Positions 1 to 11,266 of a stretch of 64,000 nt of DNA are shown one piece after another. The notes under the pieces were generated by a model that was given only the letters and a program-made list of their open reading frames with translations, ran no database searches and was not told where the DNA came from. Positions within the stretch are counted from its first letter, which is position 1; the number at the start of each line of letters is the position of its first letter. The position numbers and the translations under genes were made by a program. Source of the stretch: Histoplasma ohiense. Its lineage: Eukaryota; Ascomycota; Eurotiomycetes; Onygenales; Ajellomycetaceae. Where the stretch lies: the NCBI GenBank assembly GCA_017607445.1, contig JAEVHH010000003.1:682001-746000 (forward strand), written 5' to 3'.

Positions 1-2
1 AT

Positions 3-77
3 AGGATCCAGATCCAGATGTCTGCGGTGGTGATGCGCTTGTTGAAGAATTACTCTCTGCGGGTTGGTGGTGAGTGA
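3..77 (+). CDS. Possible 3' end of a gene entering from the left
   Basis: One frame is open from the window edge and ends in TGA after 24 codons. The peptide includes MSAVVMRLLKNYSLRVG, which could be an amphipathic C-terminal helix and strand. This is all that is visible, so no family is assigned. Such a short open stretch at an edge can occur by chance. Confidence 0.2.
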   Translation, partial: RIQIQMSAVVMRLLKNYSLRVGGE

Positions 78-1693
78 AGGGCTAGGAAGGGTGTATTTTG
101 AAATGATACATGGCATCTCAGAGTCTGCGATTGGGATTGGTAATTTCCAACACCCATCAGCTTGTTTGTAGGCATTTTTTCCACATCGTGAGATAAGTAG
201 CCCTGCATGCCGTGGCGCATGAGGCGTGTATTTGTTGATGATTTCCATTAGGGCTGTCAAAAGAGAACTAACTGCTTGAGCAAGGGTTGGGAAAATCTGT
301 CTTCCGAGGGCAGTTTGGATTATTATCCTTTGTCAATTGACGGGGGATTTCACCATCATTATCACCACTCTGTGAAGCACCAGCGACAAATATTAATAGT
401 GCCGGGGAGTTGGTGATCATGGGCGAGCCAGATTGTTGAATAACTATAAAATTGATGCTTGCAAGCAATGGTAGAGCGATGTTCTCCAATGAGTGTCGGG
501 ATGCTATTCACCAGGCCTATTCCATATCCTCCACGTCTGCTCCGGGCCGGGAAAGCCTTTCTCGTTCCGAAGCTGATGGTCACTCGGCTATGGAATGGTA
601 ATGCAGAAATGGATGTACTGGCTGTCGCGATACTGAGGGTTGTCTTGCTGATGGGCAAGAGCCTGCTGACAACGGTCAAGCGGAAGGCAACAATCAACAG
701 GGGCTGTACGGAGTACATAGCACTCTGTTTCGTATATGAAAAAAAAACTGGGGAGAGGGGAAGGGGGAAGCGTAGGTGGATCTTCAGCCGCAGAATGTGG
801 TGTGTAAATATCTATCTGCATTGGAAGTGAAATGGGGCTCTTTGCTTCTGGAAAATTTATTTAAGCTTAAATGGTTAACTCAATGTCTGCCTCCAAACCA
901 TCAGTTCCCCGCACTCACTCTTTGCTTCTCTTGACCTTTGTAATTTGTACTGATACATCTGAGTAGAGCAGTTGAACTTTGCTGGATTCAGGCCGTGATG
1001 TTAGCCTCACTTGTAGCGATAGCCATCTAGCAGTGGGAAATGGGCAGTGCTCAACAGTCATCGACGCTCTGACCTCCTTGCTCCATCTCCCTATCATCCA
1101 GCCCACCACAGCTCCAGGGACCAAGTGCCAAATTACGAACAGCTGTGTTGACTCCGACATGTTCTCCCAGAGCCCCTGCATGCATACCCATATCTGCTCC
1201 CCCGTCTAACATCCCTGTTCTGCAGTGGATGTCCATCTTCTTTGCCGTGTTTGTGACAACCATATCGGAGACACCGACCTGTCATGACAAGGATTTCGCT
1301 CGGCAGCCAGCCTGGAAATGCGAGGCTCATTTATTGAAGAGAGAGGTTGTTTTGGGGGATCTGCAAGGCGGGGGCGGAACAGACACAGCCCAAGTCGGCC
1401 ATTCGAGAAGCCCTGGTTGCTCTCTGAATGATCGCCATATTTCTCTGCCATAAGGAGCCACTTTCTCGTCAGAGGATGCCTATACGTCCAGAGGATGCCT
1501 TTTACATATATTAATTATATCCCGTTTTTTCTCGAGGTACAGATGGACATTTCTGACCTTCCTGCCCTTCGTTCGCCCTCCATAATCTTAATCTTAATCA
1601 GACCTCTCTCGAATTTGCATTAAATATCTATCATTGGAACATATACATACTTTCACTGTGATGGTAGTAGTATCTTTGCCCTCTCCTTGCAAT
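78..1693. other. Gene-free stretch upstream of the secreted nuclease-like gene
   Basis: Several open frames of 60-120 codons lie here on both strands (for example 459-830 plus and 362-718 minus). They overlap one another, have no splice partners and resemble no family I know. A copy of the motif TACGGAGTA starts at 707. The last 200 bases are pyrimidine-rich and probably hold the promoter and leader of the next gene. Confidence 0.5.
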
Positions 1694-3940
1694 ATGGTTG
1701 CTGTACAGTCATACGTTTACACTCTGCTTCTTTGTTTTGCTGCCCTACCCGTGCTGGCGCAAGAAGTTCTCCATGATGGAAAGACATACGTGAAAGCAGA
1801 CAGCTTTGGCTTCACCTTAAATCTGGTCTCTGGCCTCGAAGAAGCTCCCTTGGAAGCTAGGTCTCCGGGCCCACTCGGAGACGCAGTGTTAGAAAAGCGT
1901 CAGGGATCGCGATGCATAAATCCTTTGTGGGGTATGGCGATTTTAATTCCCTCTCTTCCAGATACCCTCTCCTAATTTGCTGCTGGGGTTGCAGAAGCTA
2001 TTAATTTCATCTGTCTGTTTCTATTCCCTTCAGCTTTCGTGTCTCTTTCCAATATTTTTTTCCGCCTCCTTAACTTGTCGGCAGGACCGTGTCCGAATGT
2101 CCCTTCAAAATGCAAACCCCCTGGTGCCGAATGTTGCGGCTCGCGATACTACTTTTGGCCAGAGACGCATTTTTGTTGTCCAGATTACTCGGGTGCTTGC
2201 TTGTTGGGAACCTTCTGCTGTCCGATAAACTGCTGTCCGCAGGGAGGAAAATGTGGATCTGACGGAAGCTGCTCGACACCCGTTCAGATCACTATGACTC
2301 GGACTTCAGTCAGCAGGACTACGTCGTCTTCAACAAAAACCCAGTCAACGACCACGCCAACTTCGTCTCGTTGTTCTGTTCCTAAGAGACCGCGACAGGC
2401 TGCGCCAGGGAATCCACCCACAGTAAGGATGCGATTTAGGGAGAAAATTATGCAGGTATCTGATGGGAAGGGAGGTCTGCGGGGGGTTTGCGTTGATAAT
2501 AGGGAGGTACGAGAAACTTGAGATATGCTTCCTCCTTTTGAATATCTTGCTGATGAATATCTGTGTAGGTGCTAAATAGCATGTGTGACGGTAATTACCC
2601 TGTTCATCGGTTAACATCTGATATATTAAAAGATAATGAACTAATCTGAAAAATACGCTAGGTATAAAGGATTATACTGGCTGCGTCACGGAAGAGATGG
2701 AATTGAAGTATGAGCCGGACAAGAAGACCAGAGCCGATAATAGATCGAAGAAATGCCCTGACGACTTTTGCAGTATAGTTCCAAGAGACCCTCGCAATCA
2801 ATCCTCTTGGCACCTTCGTCGCTGATGTGTAGTTAAAATACAGAACCAGAAAATATAGATTGCGACCCCGCGAATCCGAATACGCCTTGCAATCAGTATT
2901 ATCAATTTATAGACTTTTCTGCCAGCCAGCTGAGCAATAACCACCCTTTCCAGCTTACATGTGATGAGTTTCCATTTGGTAAACAATCTTTTTCCTTTTG
3001 ACCCAACCTCCAAGACAACTCTCTGGATATCTTCTCTGACCCGGCAATCTACAGCGAACTCGAAAGAGGGAGGAAATCCCAAGCGGGGGACAAGCATATG
3101 TGTACCGGCCTGGCAACAGAATATTCAAGGGGGCTATCTGAGTGGCATCGGGAAGAGAGCCAGTGGCCCGGATAGGTCCTACATTTTGAAGATTGTTGGG
3201 TGGGACTGTGCCACGCGCCGCCCGAAAAGTGGCTTTTCCACAAATTGTGGGGGGAGAGCCAGACGGGAGATAGAGACCACCTCTAGTCGGGATGTTACAG
3301 GCCGTAAGTCATATTATACAAATCTAGATACCACGTTGGCTGTTCGTAATAAAAGTGTACATGGCTAACTAAAATATTCGTTCAGAGGATTTGTGGATGG
3401 ATTTCGAACAGCCAGGAGAGAATTATTTGCTTCTTTATATCGGCGATTTGCCTCCAGGAGTGTAAGTTTCCTTTTTTTTTATCTTTTCCTTTGTATTTTC
3501 TTTCCTTTTGCTTGTTTCTTCCTTAAAACCGTGACCTTTAAAACACCTCACTCCCTCATTTCACTGACGCGCGTTGTATCTGGACGTCCAGGTATACCTA
3601 CGACCTCAACCTCAATGCTGGCTCCTTCTCTGACATTTCCATCATCGACAAACTCGGGGAACAGTACGCAGCAATCCCAGGCTTCAATGCCAAAAACGGC
3701 CGACAAACCATCTCCTTCAACCTGCAATATGGCGCACCAGGCCTGGCGCTCATGGGCGTAACTCGAGATGCGAATATTTCTATGGCATATAATGCCACGG
3801 GAGCCACGGGAGCTGATGCAGTTCCGAAGAAGAGTTCGGCTGCAGGCGCGTTGCTTGGGTTGAAAGATGGGAATGGTGAGATCGGGATCTTTGCTTTGCC
3901 AGGGGTTGTGGTTTTCGGAATGGCTGCTATGTGGATGTAG
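1694..3940 (+). CDS. Secreted GPI-type protein with Cys-rich head and NucA/NucB nuclease domain
   Basis: Eight exons fit one 533-aa frame: 1694-1931, 2085-2506, 2569-2590, 2662-2772, 2844-2978, 3055-3303, 3386-3461 and 3592-3940. Residues 1-22 form a signal peptide, and a Kex2-like KR at 68-69 suggests a propeptide. Residues 80-140 hold 13 cysteines in a dense CC-rich pattern, followed by a Ser/Thr linker. At about 305 the joined exons read CDEFPFANSKEGG, then CVPAWQQNIQGGYLS, the signature of the NucA/NucB DNase family. The last 120 residues carry N-glycosylation sites (NIS, NAT) and end in a hydrophobic tail after small residues, which fits GPI attachment. Seen: the motifs and in-frame splicing. 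Known: NucA/NucB proteins are non-specific endonucleases of bacteria, with some fungal members. Inferred: a wall-bound or released extracellular nuclease. ATG 1661 is an alternative start. Confidence 0.72.
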
Positions 3941-4386
3941 ATGTGGATGTGAGATGTCCCAAAGGGCTCATGTCAGAATGAGCATAGGATACAATGCGCC
4001 TCCTGTAGCGGCATCTCTGCCTCTATTGTTATTTCTTTCTGTTTAATAGTCCAAATGTATACCCAATTTCCACAGGAATGCCGGAATAGGTTGTGAAATT
4101 CCATCGCGGCGAGTCACATTAGGTTTGAGAAACACGAAACATCAAGCAAAATTCATTCTTTAATCTAAACAAAGGCGAGCCGCAAAACAAGGTTCGTTAA
4201 AATAGTGGAGTAAAATAAGTATATAAATCTCAGAGAGAGAACTAAATCTAATTTAATAAGCAGCTATCGAAAAATCCAATGGGGGAATCAGAAGCCTAGA
4301 AATGTCAAGGCACAGTGCCAGAGAAGAAAATACATCCAGTAAAATTAGAGAAAAAGAGAAAAAAAAAGAAAGATCCAAGTTCATGT
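3941..4386. other. Tail-to-tail intergenic region
   Basis: AT-rich spacer between two converging genes. It holds 3' UTR sequence only; no coding or structural signal was seen. Confidence 0.6.
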
Positions 4387-7300
4387 CTAATATGCTAGCT
4401 TTCGTTCATAAAATACAAGGTATGCCTGATCATTTTGAAGGCTATCAGCAGGCTTCAAGCCCATGGGGTTGAAATCTGTCACTCGTTGGTCATCAAATTT
4501 GCGCCAACATCCACGGCGGTCATCTCTGACGAGGGATATGTAGTGCCCTTCACTACTTGAGGAGCCTATATGGCGGACGATGCCGTAGGCGTTGTAAATG
4601 TAAGGGGGGGTGGTCGCAAGCTCCGGCTGTAGTTGTTTATTGTTCCCATCAGCTCTCCCGTTGTGGGCAGATGAGGTGCGGATGGGCGGAGCCATAAACG
4701 ACGTGATGTCTAGGCCGGTAATGGGGAAGTTGATAGGGGTGTGTATTTTGCGCGTTTGCTGATAACGGGAGAGCGAAAAGCGTTTAAAATGGATTACGAG
4801 GAAACGAGGAGCCCTTGTGAGAATGATCTGTTTCGTGGCCTCGCGTTCGGAACGACAGTACGGGCACTTCCAAACTTCGTCACCGCTGAGCATTTCCTCT
4901 TGGCAGTAGCTATTGAGACATTGATAGAGGTCTCCTGCGCCCGATGCTGGGGATGACGGAATTTCAACACTGATACTGAAGAAGGCTTCGTATGTGGTGG
5001 AAGTACGCCGGCATGTTCTGCAGCGAAGTCGGCTGGCATGTTGCCCGGCAAATAATGAGGAAATGTAGGAGTATTCGCGGTGGCAGTATCGATTCCATTC
5101 GATTGATGAAACTTGTTCGATTGGCATCTGTTCGCGGCGCATTTCTTGTTCAGTTGTCAGAGGCCTGAGCGGTGTTCTATTCCAGTTCAAATTGAGATCT
5201 TCATGTAGGCAGTCGAGGAGAACGTCAAAAAATTCCTTTGCGTCCTGTTGTCGGCTGCCAGCCCATTCGGGATTTAGCCGTCCAATAAAATTTCGAAACG
5301 ATGTAGGACGGATAACCTCGACATCATTTTTCCATAACGACCTTACGAGGTTCGCGAACAAACCAGGAAGAATACCTTGCGAGCCCTTCCAGTTTTTCTG
5401 TACTTGGGAATGGAATCGATTGTCGATAAAAAATTTGGTTAGTTGAACAGTGACGCTCAAACATTGGATGATAGCATTCATATAACACGTCGAACCCATG
5501 TTGACGAGGCCGGTGCGTGGTAATTTCATGCGGTCAATTGGTGAACTTGAAGCATATAACGCTGTTTTAGACGCGGATGATTGCCGGGCAAGGGGGGCTT
5601 GCACATGCCTACCCTCAGACACGCCGCTGTATATGGGTCGAGGAACTGCCGGCGTAGGACGAGGAAGTGACGGAGGTAGAGAAGGTTCAGGCAAAGGAAT
5701 TTGAGGTGAGATTGCTTGCGCATGTGCTCCAACCATGGACTGTCTAATATCATGAGGCTCGGGGAACCTTCTAAAGAAATCTTCATAATCATGCACAAAC
5801 GGACTGGGGTGCTCTTGATTATCATAGCCATCAGGCTCTTCCGTGATAACCCCATCCTCTGTTACATAGGTGGAAGGGTCGATTTCCTCATTCCTAGCTT
5901 TTTCGAGCCAGACGCGTTCCTCCTCGGAGTTAAGGGGTTTATATTCACGCAACCTGCGCTTTCTAACTTCCCAGCTGGAATTTGCGCTAGCAGTAGGTAC
6001 TCGTTTAAGAGGTTTTGCTGCGACCTGGGCTGGCCTCCGAGCATGGATTGAGCTCATAACGGCAGCTGTTTTAGAGGTGGCTAATGCGTGAGGGCCAACG
6101 AGATCGACCCACGCATCAAGCCCGCCAACCAAAAGAGCAGGTTGTCGCCCATCCTTGAGGGGCTTGTAAGCATTGAATTCGTATAAGGTGTCGTAGAGGG
6201 CCCGCAGATGTGGTAGGCTGCTACCTGCGGGAGAGCCAACAAGATAGGACGCCTCCCGCGTATTCTGATCATAGTAAACAACCAAATCGAACTCGTTCCT
6301 TCTGCCGAAAAGAGACTGCTCCACCTCTGGAGAGAGAACCAACCGATCTTCGAGCTCTTCAGCGGACACATTTTCTTTAAGAGCAACCGGCTCTATACAT
6401 ATAATTGACTTGGAGTAAATGTGACCGGTGTCGAACCTATCCCGCGGACGGACATCGATGAGTAATACATCGTACTTTTGAAGATAATCGTACAGCCTAT
6501 CCGGATGTATAGTTGGCTGCAGAGGGATATCTGCGGAGCGGCTCGGTGCGTCTCCCCTCGAGTAAACGCTATTTGGCGTTTGGGATCGGTATGGGCTGTC
6601 ACCGTTATATCCGTTTAGATTGTCACTTAGTGAGCCATTGAGAGACGGCGCCTGGAGAGATATACCCGGGTTAGCAGTATCAGTTGATGTCTTGGGTGGG
6701 TTCGAGGGCGGTTGTAATGGAACTGTCCACACTGGACTATATGCTGGACTCGGGCAACGAGGAAGTGAGGTGTTTGCTACATGTAATGGAACTTTCGGCG
6801 GTATTACAGGAGGACTTTGCGATGAGCTCATATCACGGGGTCCAAGAGGTCTTGAGTTAGGGTAGTTTAATGCGTTGTCTCTTGATAATGGCCGCTCTGC
6901 TGGAGATGATTGAGATGATGTACTGCTGTGAGGAATGCCATTCTGCTCAGCTGCATTTGAACTTCTATTTTGGCGTGACCTCCTCAACTCCGCAAATCTC
7001 TGGGCAAGATTATCTGAGGCACTGGTTTCTGAATTAATTTGTTTGCGAGGGATCTCCGATCTAGGTCTCTGCTCAGTGTTTGGCTGACTTATAGAATAAC
7101 TTTGTGGGGTAACAGATGCGGGCCGCTTGGGCTGGAAGTTGGATGGGCTGGGCATGCGAAGTGGAGGTTCATTTGGGGGTTGGTTGCGACGATGCATAGA
7201 GAGAGATGGGTTATAAGCAGAATCTACTTCGGTGGGAGGTGTCCGGGAGAGCTTCCCCTGAGCGGGAGAAGTTGTTTGATGGCCGTTGAGGGACTTTTTG

Positions 7301-7849
7301 CTTTGGTCAATCTTGTGCTTCACGCTCGACATAGTTTCTTCTTGCGATCGAATAGCCTACAGATATTAGCATGCTCCAATGCCGTTCTAAAACTCGGGGG
7401 ACGCCTCATGTTCTCCTGAACTTACTGCCAACAGCTTTATAAACCGATCATTCCACCCCGGATGTTGTCGTCTCATATAATAATAATCTGCGTGGTTGGG
7501 TATGGCGTTGATAGTGATTTCTGAAGCCCGGAGATAGTCGTCAAAGGCTAGATCTAGTTTCCCATTTGCTAGGGATATCTTGGAATTTTGGATGGAATCT
7601 TCCGAGGTGCGGAGAAGTTCGTTCAGCTATGGTAAAAGATATCGTGTTAACACTGGATAAATATCTCAACATTTTGTCACGGAGCCAGCAAAGTGCACAT
7701 ACGGATGCTCCCTCATCAATTTTCATGGACGCAGTGATATCCTCAAGTCGCCCAACAGTATGATTCGAATGGCTTTGCGGAACAGATCTTGAAGAGGCAC
7801 CTATCCCCCGGGGTGGGTCCTCGCCGCCCATGTTGTTCTGACCTCGCAT
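4387..7849 (-). CDS. DOA4: Ubiquitin carboxyl-terminal hydrolase Doa4/USP8-like
   Basis: Three exons (7703-7849, 7426-7626, 4387-7356) give 1105 aa. The N-terminal 120 residues form a helical region resembling the USP8/Doa4 N-terminal domain (NELLRTSEDSIQ to the YYYMRRQHPGW motif). A Ser/Pro-rich linker follows. A rhodanese-like domain spans about 395-540 (LLIDVRPRDRFDTGHI). The USP catalytic domain runs from the Cys box at about 735 (NMGSTCYMNAIIQC) to the His box at about 1055 (GHYISLVRDD), with zinc-finger CxxC pairs near 893 and 948. Known role: deubiquitinates cargo at late endosomes before ESCRT-III-driven sorting and recycles ubiquitin. It is divergent from VPS27, which acts in the same pathway. 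The ATG at 7332 lies inside exon 3; starting there would lose the conserved N-terminal domain. Confidence 0.93.
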
Positions 7850-8763
7850 TATCCTATCGCTGCTAGAAACGATCGAGATAGGCGTCTCCTCGCAGGATCC
7901 CTAACAAGGAGGGAACCCCACTGCACGAAGTATATCACAGGAGCGGTATATAAGAATAGCAGATTCGCATTCCCATGAGCGCGATATTCGCAAGCAGCGG
8001 GATCAAACCCCGCTACAGTACAGCAGAGGACGTCAAAAAAGAGCGAAAAATAGGGGCCCAAGCGATGGATATAGGGGCCTTAAGAGATCCAAAGGACTGA
8101 ACAGCAGTGACTGTGAAAAGGCTGCCATCCAAGTCGGAAGTGTCGCACTCTTGTCCTCCCTGGTCCTGGAGCGAGCAAATGGATACACAACGGCGAAGTC
8201 TTGGCACAGGCGGCGCTGGGGAGTCTTACGACGTCACAGCCAGCGAGCGGGAGGCGGTATTTGACTGCGTCTTGTTCCGTATGGAAACGTTGTCGAACAT
8301 CTGTATCGAGTGGACATGGCTGGATTTTGATGCGGCTCACATGATTGAACAGATATAGTGTACCATATTTGCAAGTATTCGTCTGTACGGTAATATTTCG
8401 AGGCAAGGCAGCGCTGTTACCACCGCAAACAGCTTCCACCTCACCACCTCGTTACTCTTTATATGAAACCTCCAACCATGCCAACAACCCAGCTCCTTAA
8501 GGCCGCCTGTGTGTTGAAATTTACTTGATTACCTTGGAGCCTTGACTTGGAGGTTGGACTGATCAGTCTGTGGCTATTTAACCGCAATCAAACACTTCTG
8601 GCATCCACACCGAGCTTAAATTTCCTCTCCTCCGCCATCGTCCTGGTGAATCCCCCACTACCAATACTGCTAGTTAATCAACATCTGTTCGCATCCCCAT
8701 AGCTTCTGTTGTCCCGCTACGTACCGAGAGTTCCTGAACTTCGATTTGCAGATTAACGTCGTC
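7850..8763. promoter_or_regulatory. Shared DOA4/VPS27 divergent promoter region
   Basis: About 0.9 kb separates the two start codons, and it holds no convincing coding exon. Both genes serve multivesicular-body sorting, so a shared regulatory region is plausible. No binding site was identified. Short ORFs on both strands here are mutually overlapping noise. Confidence 0.45.
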
Positions 8764-11266
8764 ATGGCGGGCTGGTTTACCTCTACCTCTCCGTTCGATG
8801 AGCAGGTTGAGAAAGCGACCTCGTCATCCCTGTACGTTTCTCCATCAGCGGTAACTATATTGCTGCGCGTTTCTAACTTAGCAAAAGAGAGGATATTGCC
8901 GCGAACCTAGAGATTTCAGATGTTATCCGGTCGAAGAGCGTACAGCCCAAGGATGCTATGCGATCACTGAAACGAAGATTAGAGAGCAGGAATCCGAATG
9001 TGCAACTGGCGACCCTAAAGGTTCGATTACCCCTTCCCAACCCTGGCCTGTCTGTTTTCGTCTGCTTACCGTGGCCAATCGATATCTAGTTGACGGATAC
9101 ATGTGTCAAAAATGGTGGGAACCACTTTCTTGCGGAGATCGCTTCTCGGGAATTCATGGATAATCTTGTCTCGTTGCTGAGAGCTTCCGGACCCGCCGCT
9201 CTCAACGAAGAGGTAAAGACAAAAGTACTAGAATTGATTCAGACATGGGCTTTGGCTACGCAAACCCGCGCCGATCTACCATATATTGGCGAAACCTACC
9301 GGGGTCTGCAAAAAGAAGGTTATCAGTTTCCGCCAAAGACAGAGATGGCAAGCAGCATGCTTGACAGCAGCGCCGTAAGTAACTCAACCAGGGCTATTAT
9401 GACTTCGACAAATATGTATTTTAACCAACCCAAAGCCTCCAGAGTGGATAGATTCGGACGTCTGTATGCGCTGTCGAACTGCCTTTACCTTCACTAACCG
9501 GAAACATCACTGCCGGAACTGCGGTAGCGTTTTTGATGCACAGTGTTCTAGCAAAAGCATTCCACTTCCTCACCTAGGGATTATGCAAGCCGTAAGAGTC
9601 GATGACGGGTGCTATGCTAAGCTAACATCGAAATCTTTTAATCCTGCAAACTCATCAAATCGATCCGGACTCAAACCTGCGTCGAGCTCCAAACCCTCCG
9701 TAGCTCCGATGGAACCTCGTGGTGGGAGAGCCGAGTCGGACTTCGATGAGGACCTAAAACGTGCTCTCCAGATGAGCCTTGAAGAGGTAAAAGCTCATAC
9801 TGGTGCTGGATATGTCCCACAGACCAAATCGGCTACACCAGAATTAAAGAAACCTGAGCCGAAGGTGCCCGAAGCAAACGGGCTACATGGGGATTCCTTG
9901 GAAGATGATGATCCAGATTTGCGAGCTGCCATCCAAGCCTCGTTGAAAGATATGGAAGAGCAGAAGCAGAAGCACTCAGCTGCTCTGAAAAGCACGACTG
10001 TAGCAAATTCATCTACGTCCACTGCCATGTCCACCGCCCTCATGCCGAAGAAAGACTACGAACTTACTGCTGTTGAAGCAGAAAATATTAATTTGTTTGC
10101 CACACTAGTTGATAGGTTACAACATCAGCCTCCTGGCACGATCCTGCGAGAACCACAAATACAAGAACTATATGAGAGCATAGGGGCCTTAAGACCTAAA
10201 CTAGCGCGTACTTACGGGGAAACAATGAGTAAACATGGTATGTTCTACAAGCGAATTTTTCTGGTCCTGTGCTAATCAAATCTTAGATACCCTTCTCGAC
10301 CTCCATGCCAAGTTATCAACAGTCGTCAGGTACTATGATCGTATGCTTGAAGACCGTCTCTCAAACACCTACGCACAACACACTCTGGGCACCTACAACT
10401 ATCTACCATCCAGCCAACCTGCTTCAAATATATATCCATCCATGCCAACAAACCCACCAGATAATAAGGGGGGTGTAGAGAACTTCTATTTTGGGTCGGG
10501 GCCTGTAGAAAATACTGTTCCTCCGAGCCAATATCACCAACCTGAGCGCCATTTGTCCGCCGGACCTGGCAACGAACAGCATGCCGGTGTGCTTTCGCAA
10601 TCCACGCAAATTAACAGCGCCCAAAATCATTACCAGCCACTCGCATCACCGCAATCTACACATAATCCAGCTCAATATCACGTCCATCCAATGCCTCAAG
10701 GAGAACCTTCGCAATCTGGACAGGCCGAACAGGCGGGCACAACTGGGCCGGCTGGTTACTATCTCCCACAGGGAGTGACTATCCCCGTGGGCCATGACCC
10801 TAATGCTGGCACAGCACCACAGTACGTTCCTGCACCGGAGACATCATATCCTCCGTCTCCGACAATGCGAAGGGACTCTCAGTTCCAGACAGCCCAACCG
10901 ACCCCGCGGTCGAACCACTCGCAACCTACCTATTATCCTTCCTCAGATGTGATTCAACCTCATCAGCCACAACCTGTAGCCTATAACGCCCAGCAAATGT
11001 CCTCCGCTGCACATTTCCAAGCCCAGCCCCAATCACAAGAAGGCCCCAGCTCCCTACCACCAAGCGCAGCACAACCCTCCCAACCCCATAATAATTGGCC
11101 ACAGCCAGACTCCGGAGCAGGTCCCCAATACATGGCGCCACTTGGAAATCCCGTCTATCAAAGTTTCGTCCCCATGGCGCCGACCGTGGAGCAATCGTAC
11201 GTACCCCACCAACAGCAACATGCAACCCCACATCCGGTTAAAGAAACACCCTTGATAGACATATGA
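8764..11266 (+). CDS. VPS27: ESCRT-0 subunit Vps27 (VHS, FYVE, UIM)
   Basis: Five exons (8764-8831, 8888-9020, 9090-9374, 9436-10237, 10287-11266) give 755 aa. A VHS domain covers about 10-145. A FYVE finger lies at about 165-230 (CMRCRTAF, RKHHCRNCG, VRVDDGCY). Two ubiquitin-interacting motifs follow (LKRALQMSLEE and LRAAIQASLKD). A helical Hse1-binding core then spans the exon 4/5 junction (NLFATLVDRLQ to YYDRMLEDRL). The tail is Gln/Pro-rich and ends in a clathrin-box-like LIDI. Known role: recruits ubiquitinated cargo on PI3P-rich endosomes and starts ESCRT assembly. Exon 2 has two usable acceptors 6 nt apart; the downstream one gives the SSLEDIA reading expected for the family. Two FYVE metal-ligand positions are Asp here instead of Cys. 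Confidence 0.93.

Noticed and set aside
459..830. 123-codon plus-strand frame
   Set aside because: It overlaps an equally long minus-strand frame. No domain or start context supports either.
7039..7332. Start of DOA4 at the ATG at 7332
   Set aside because: Two upstream exons restore the conserved N-terminal domain of the family in frame, so the start at 7849 is preferred.
4741..7419. Several plus-strand frames opposite DOA4
   Set aside because: Antisense shadows of a well-supported conserved gene.
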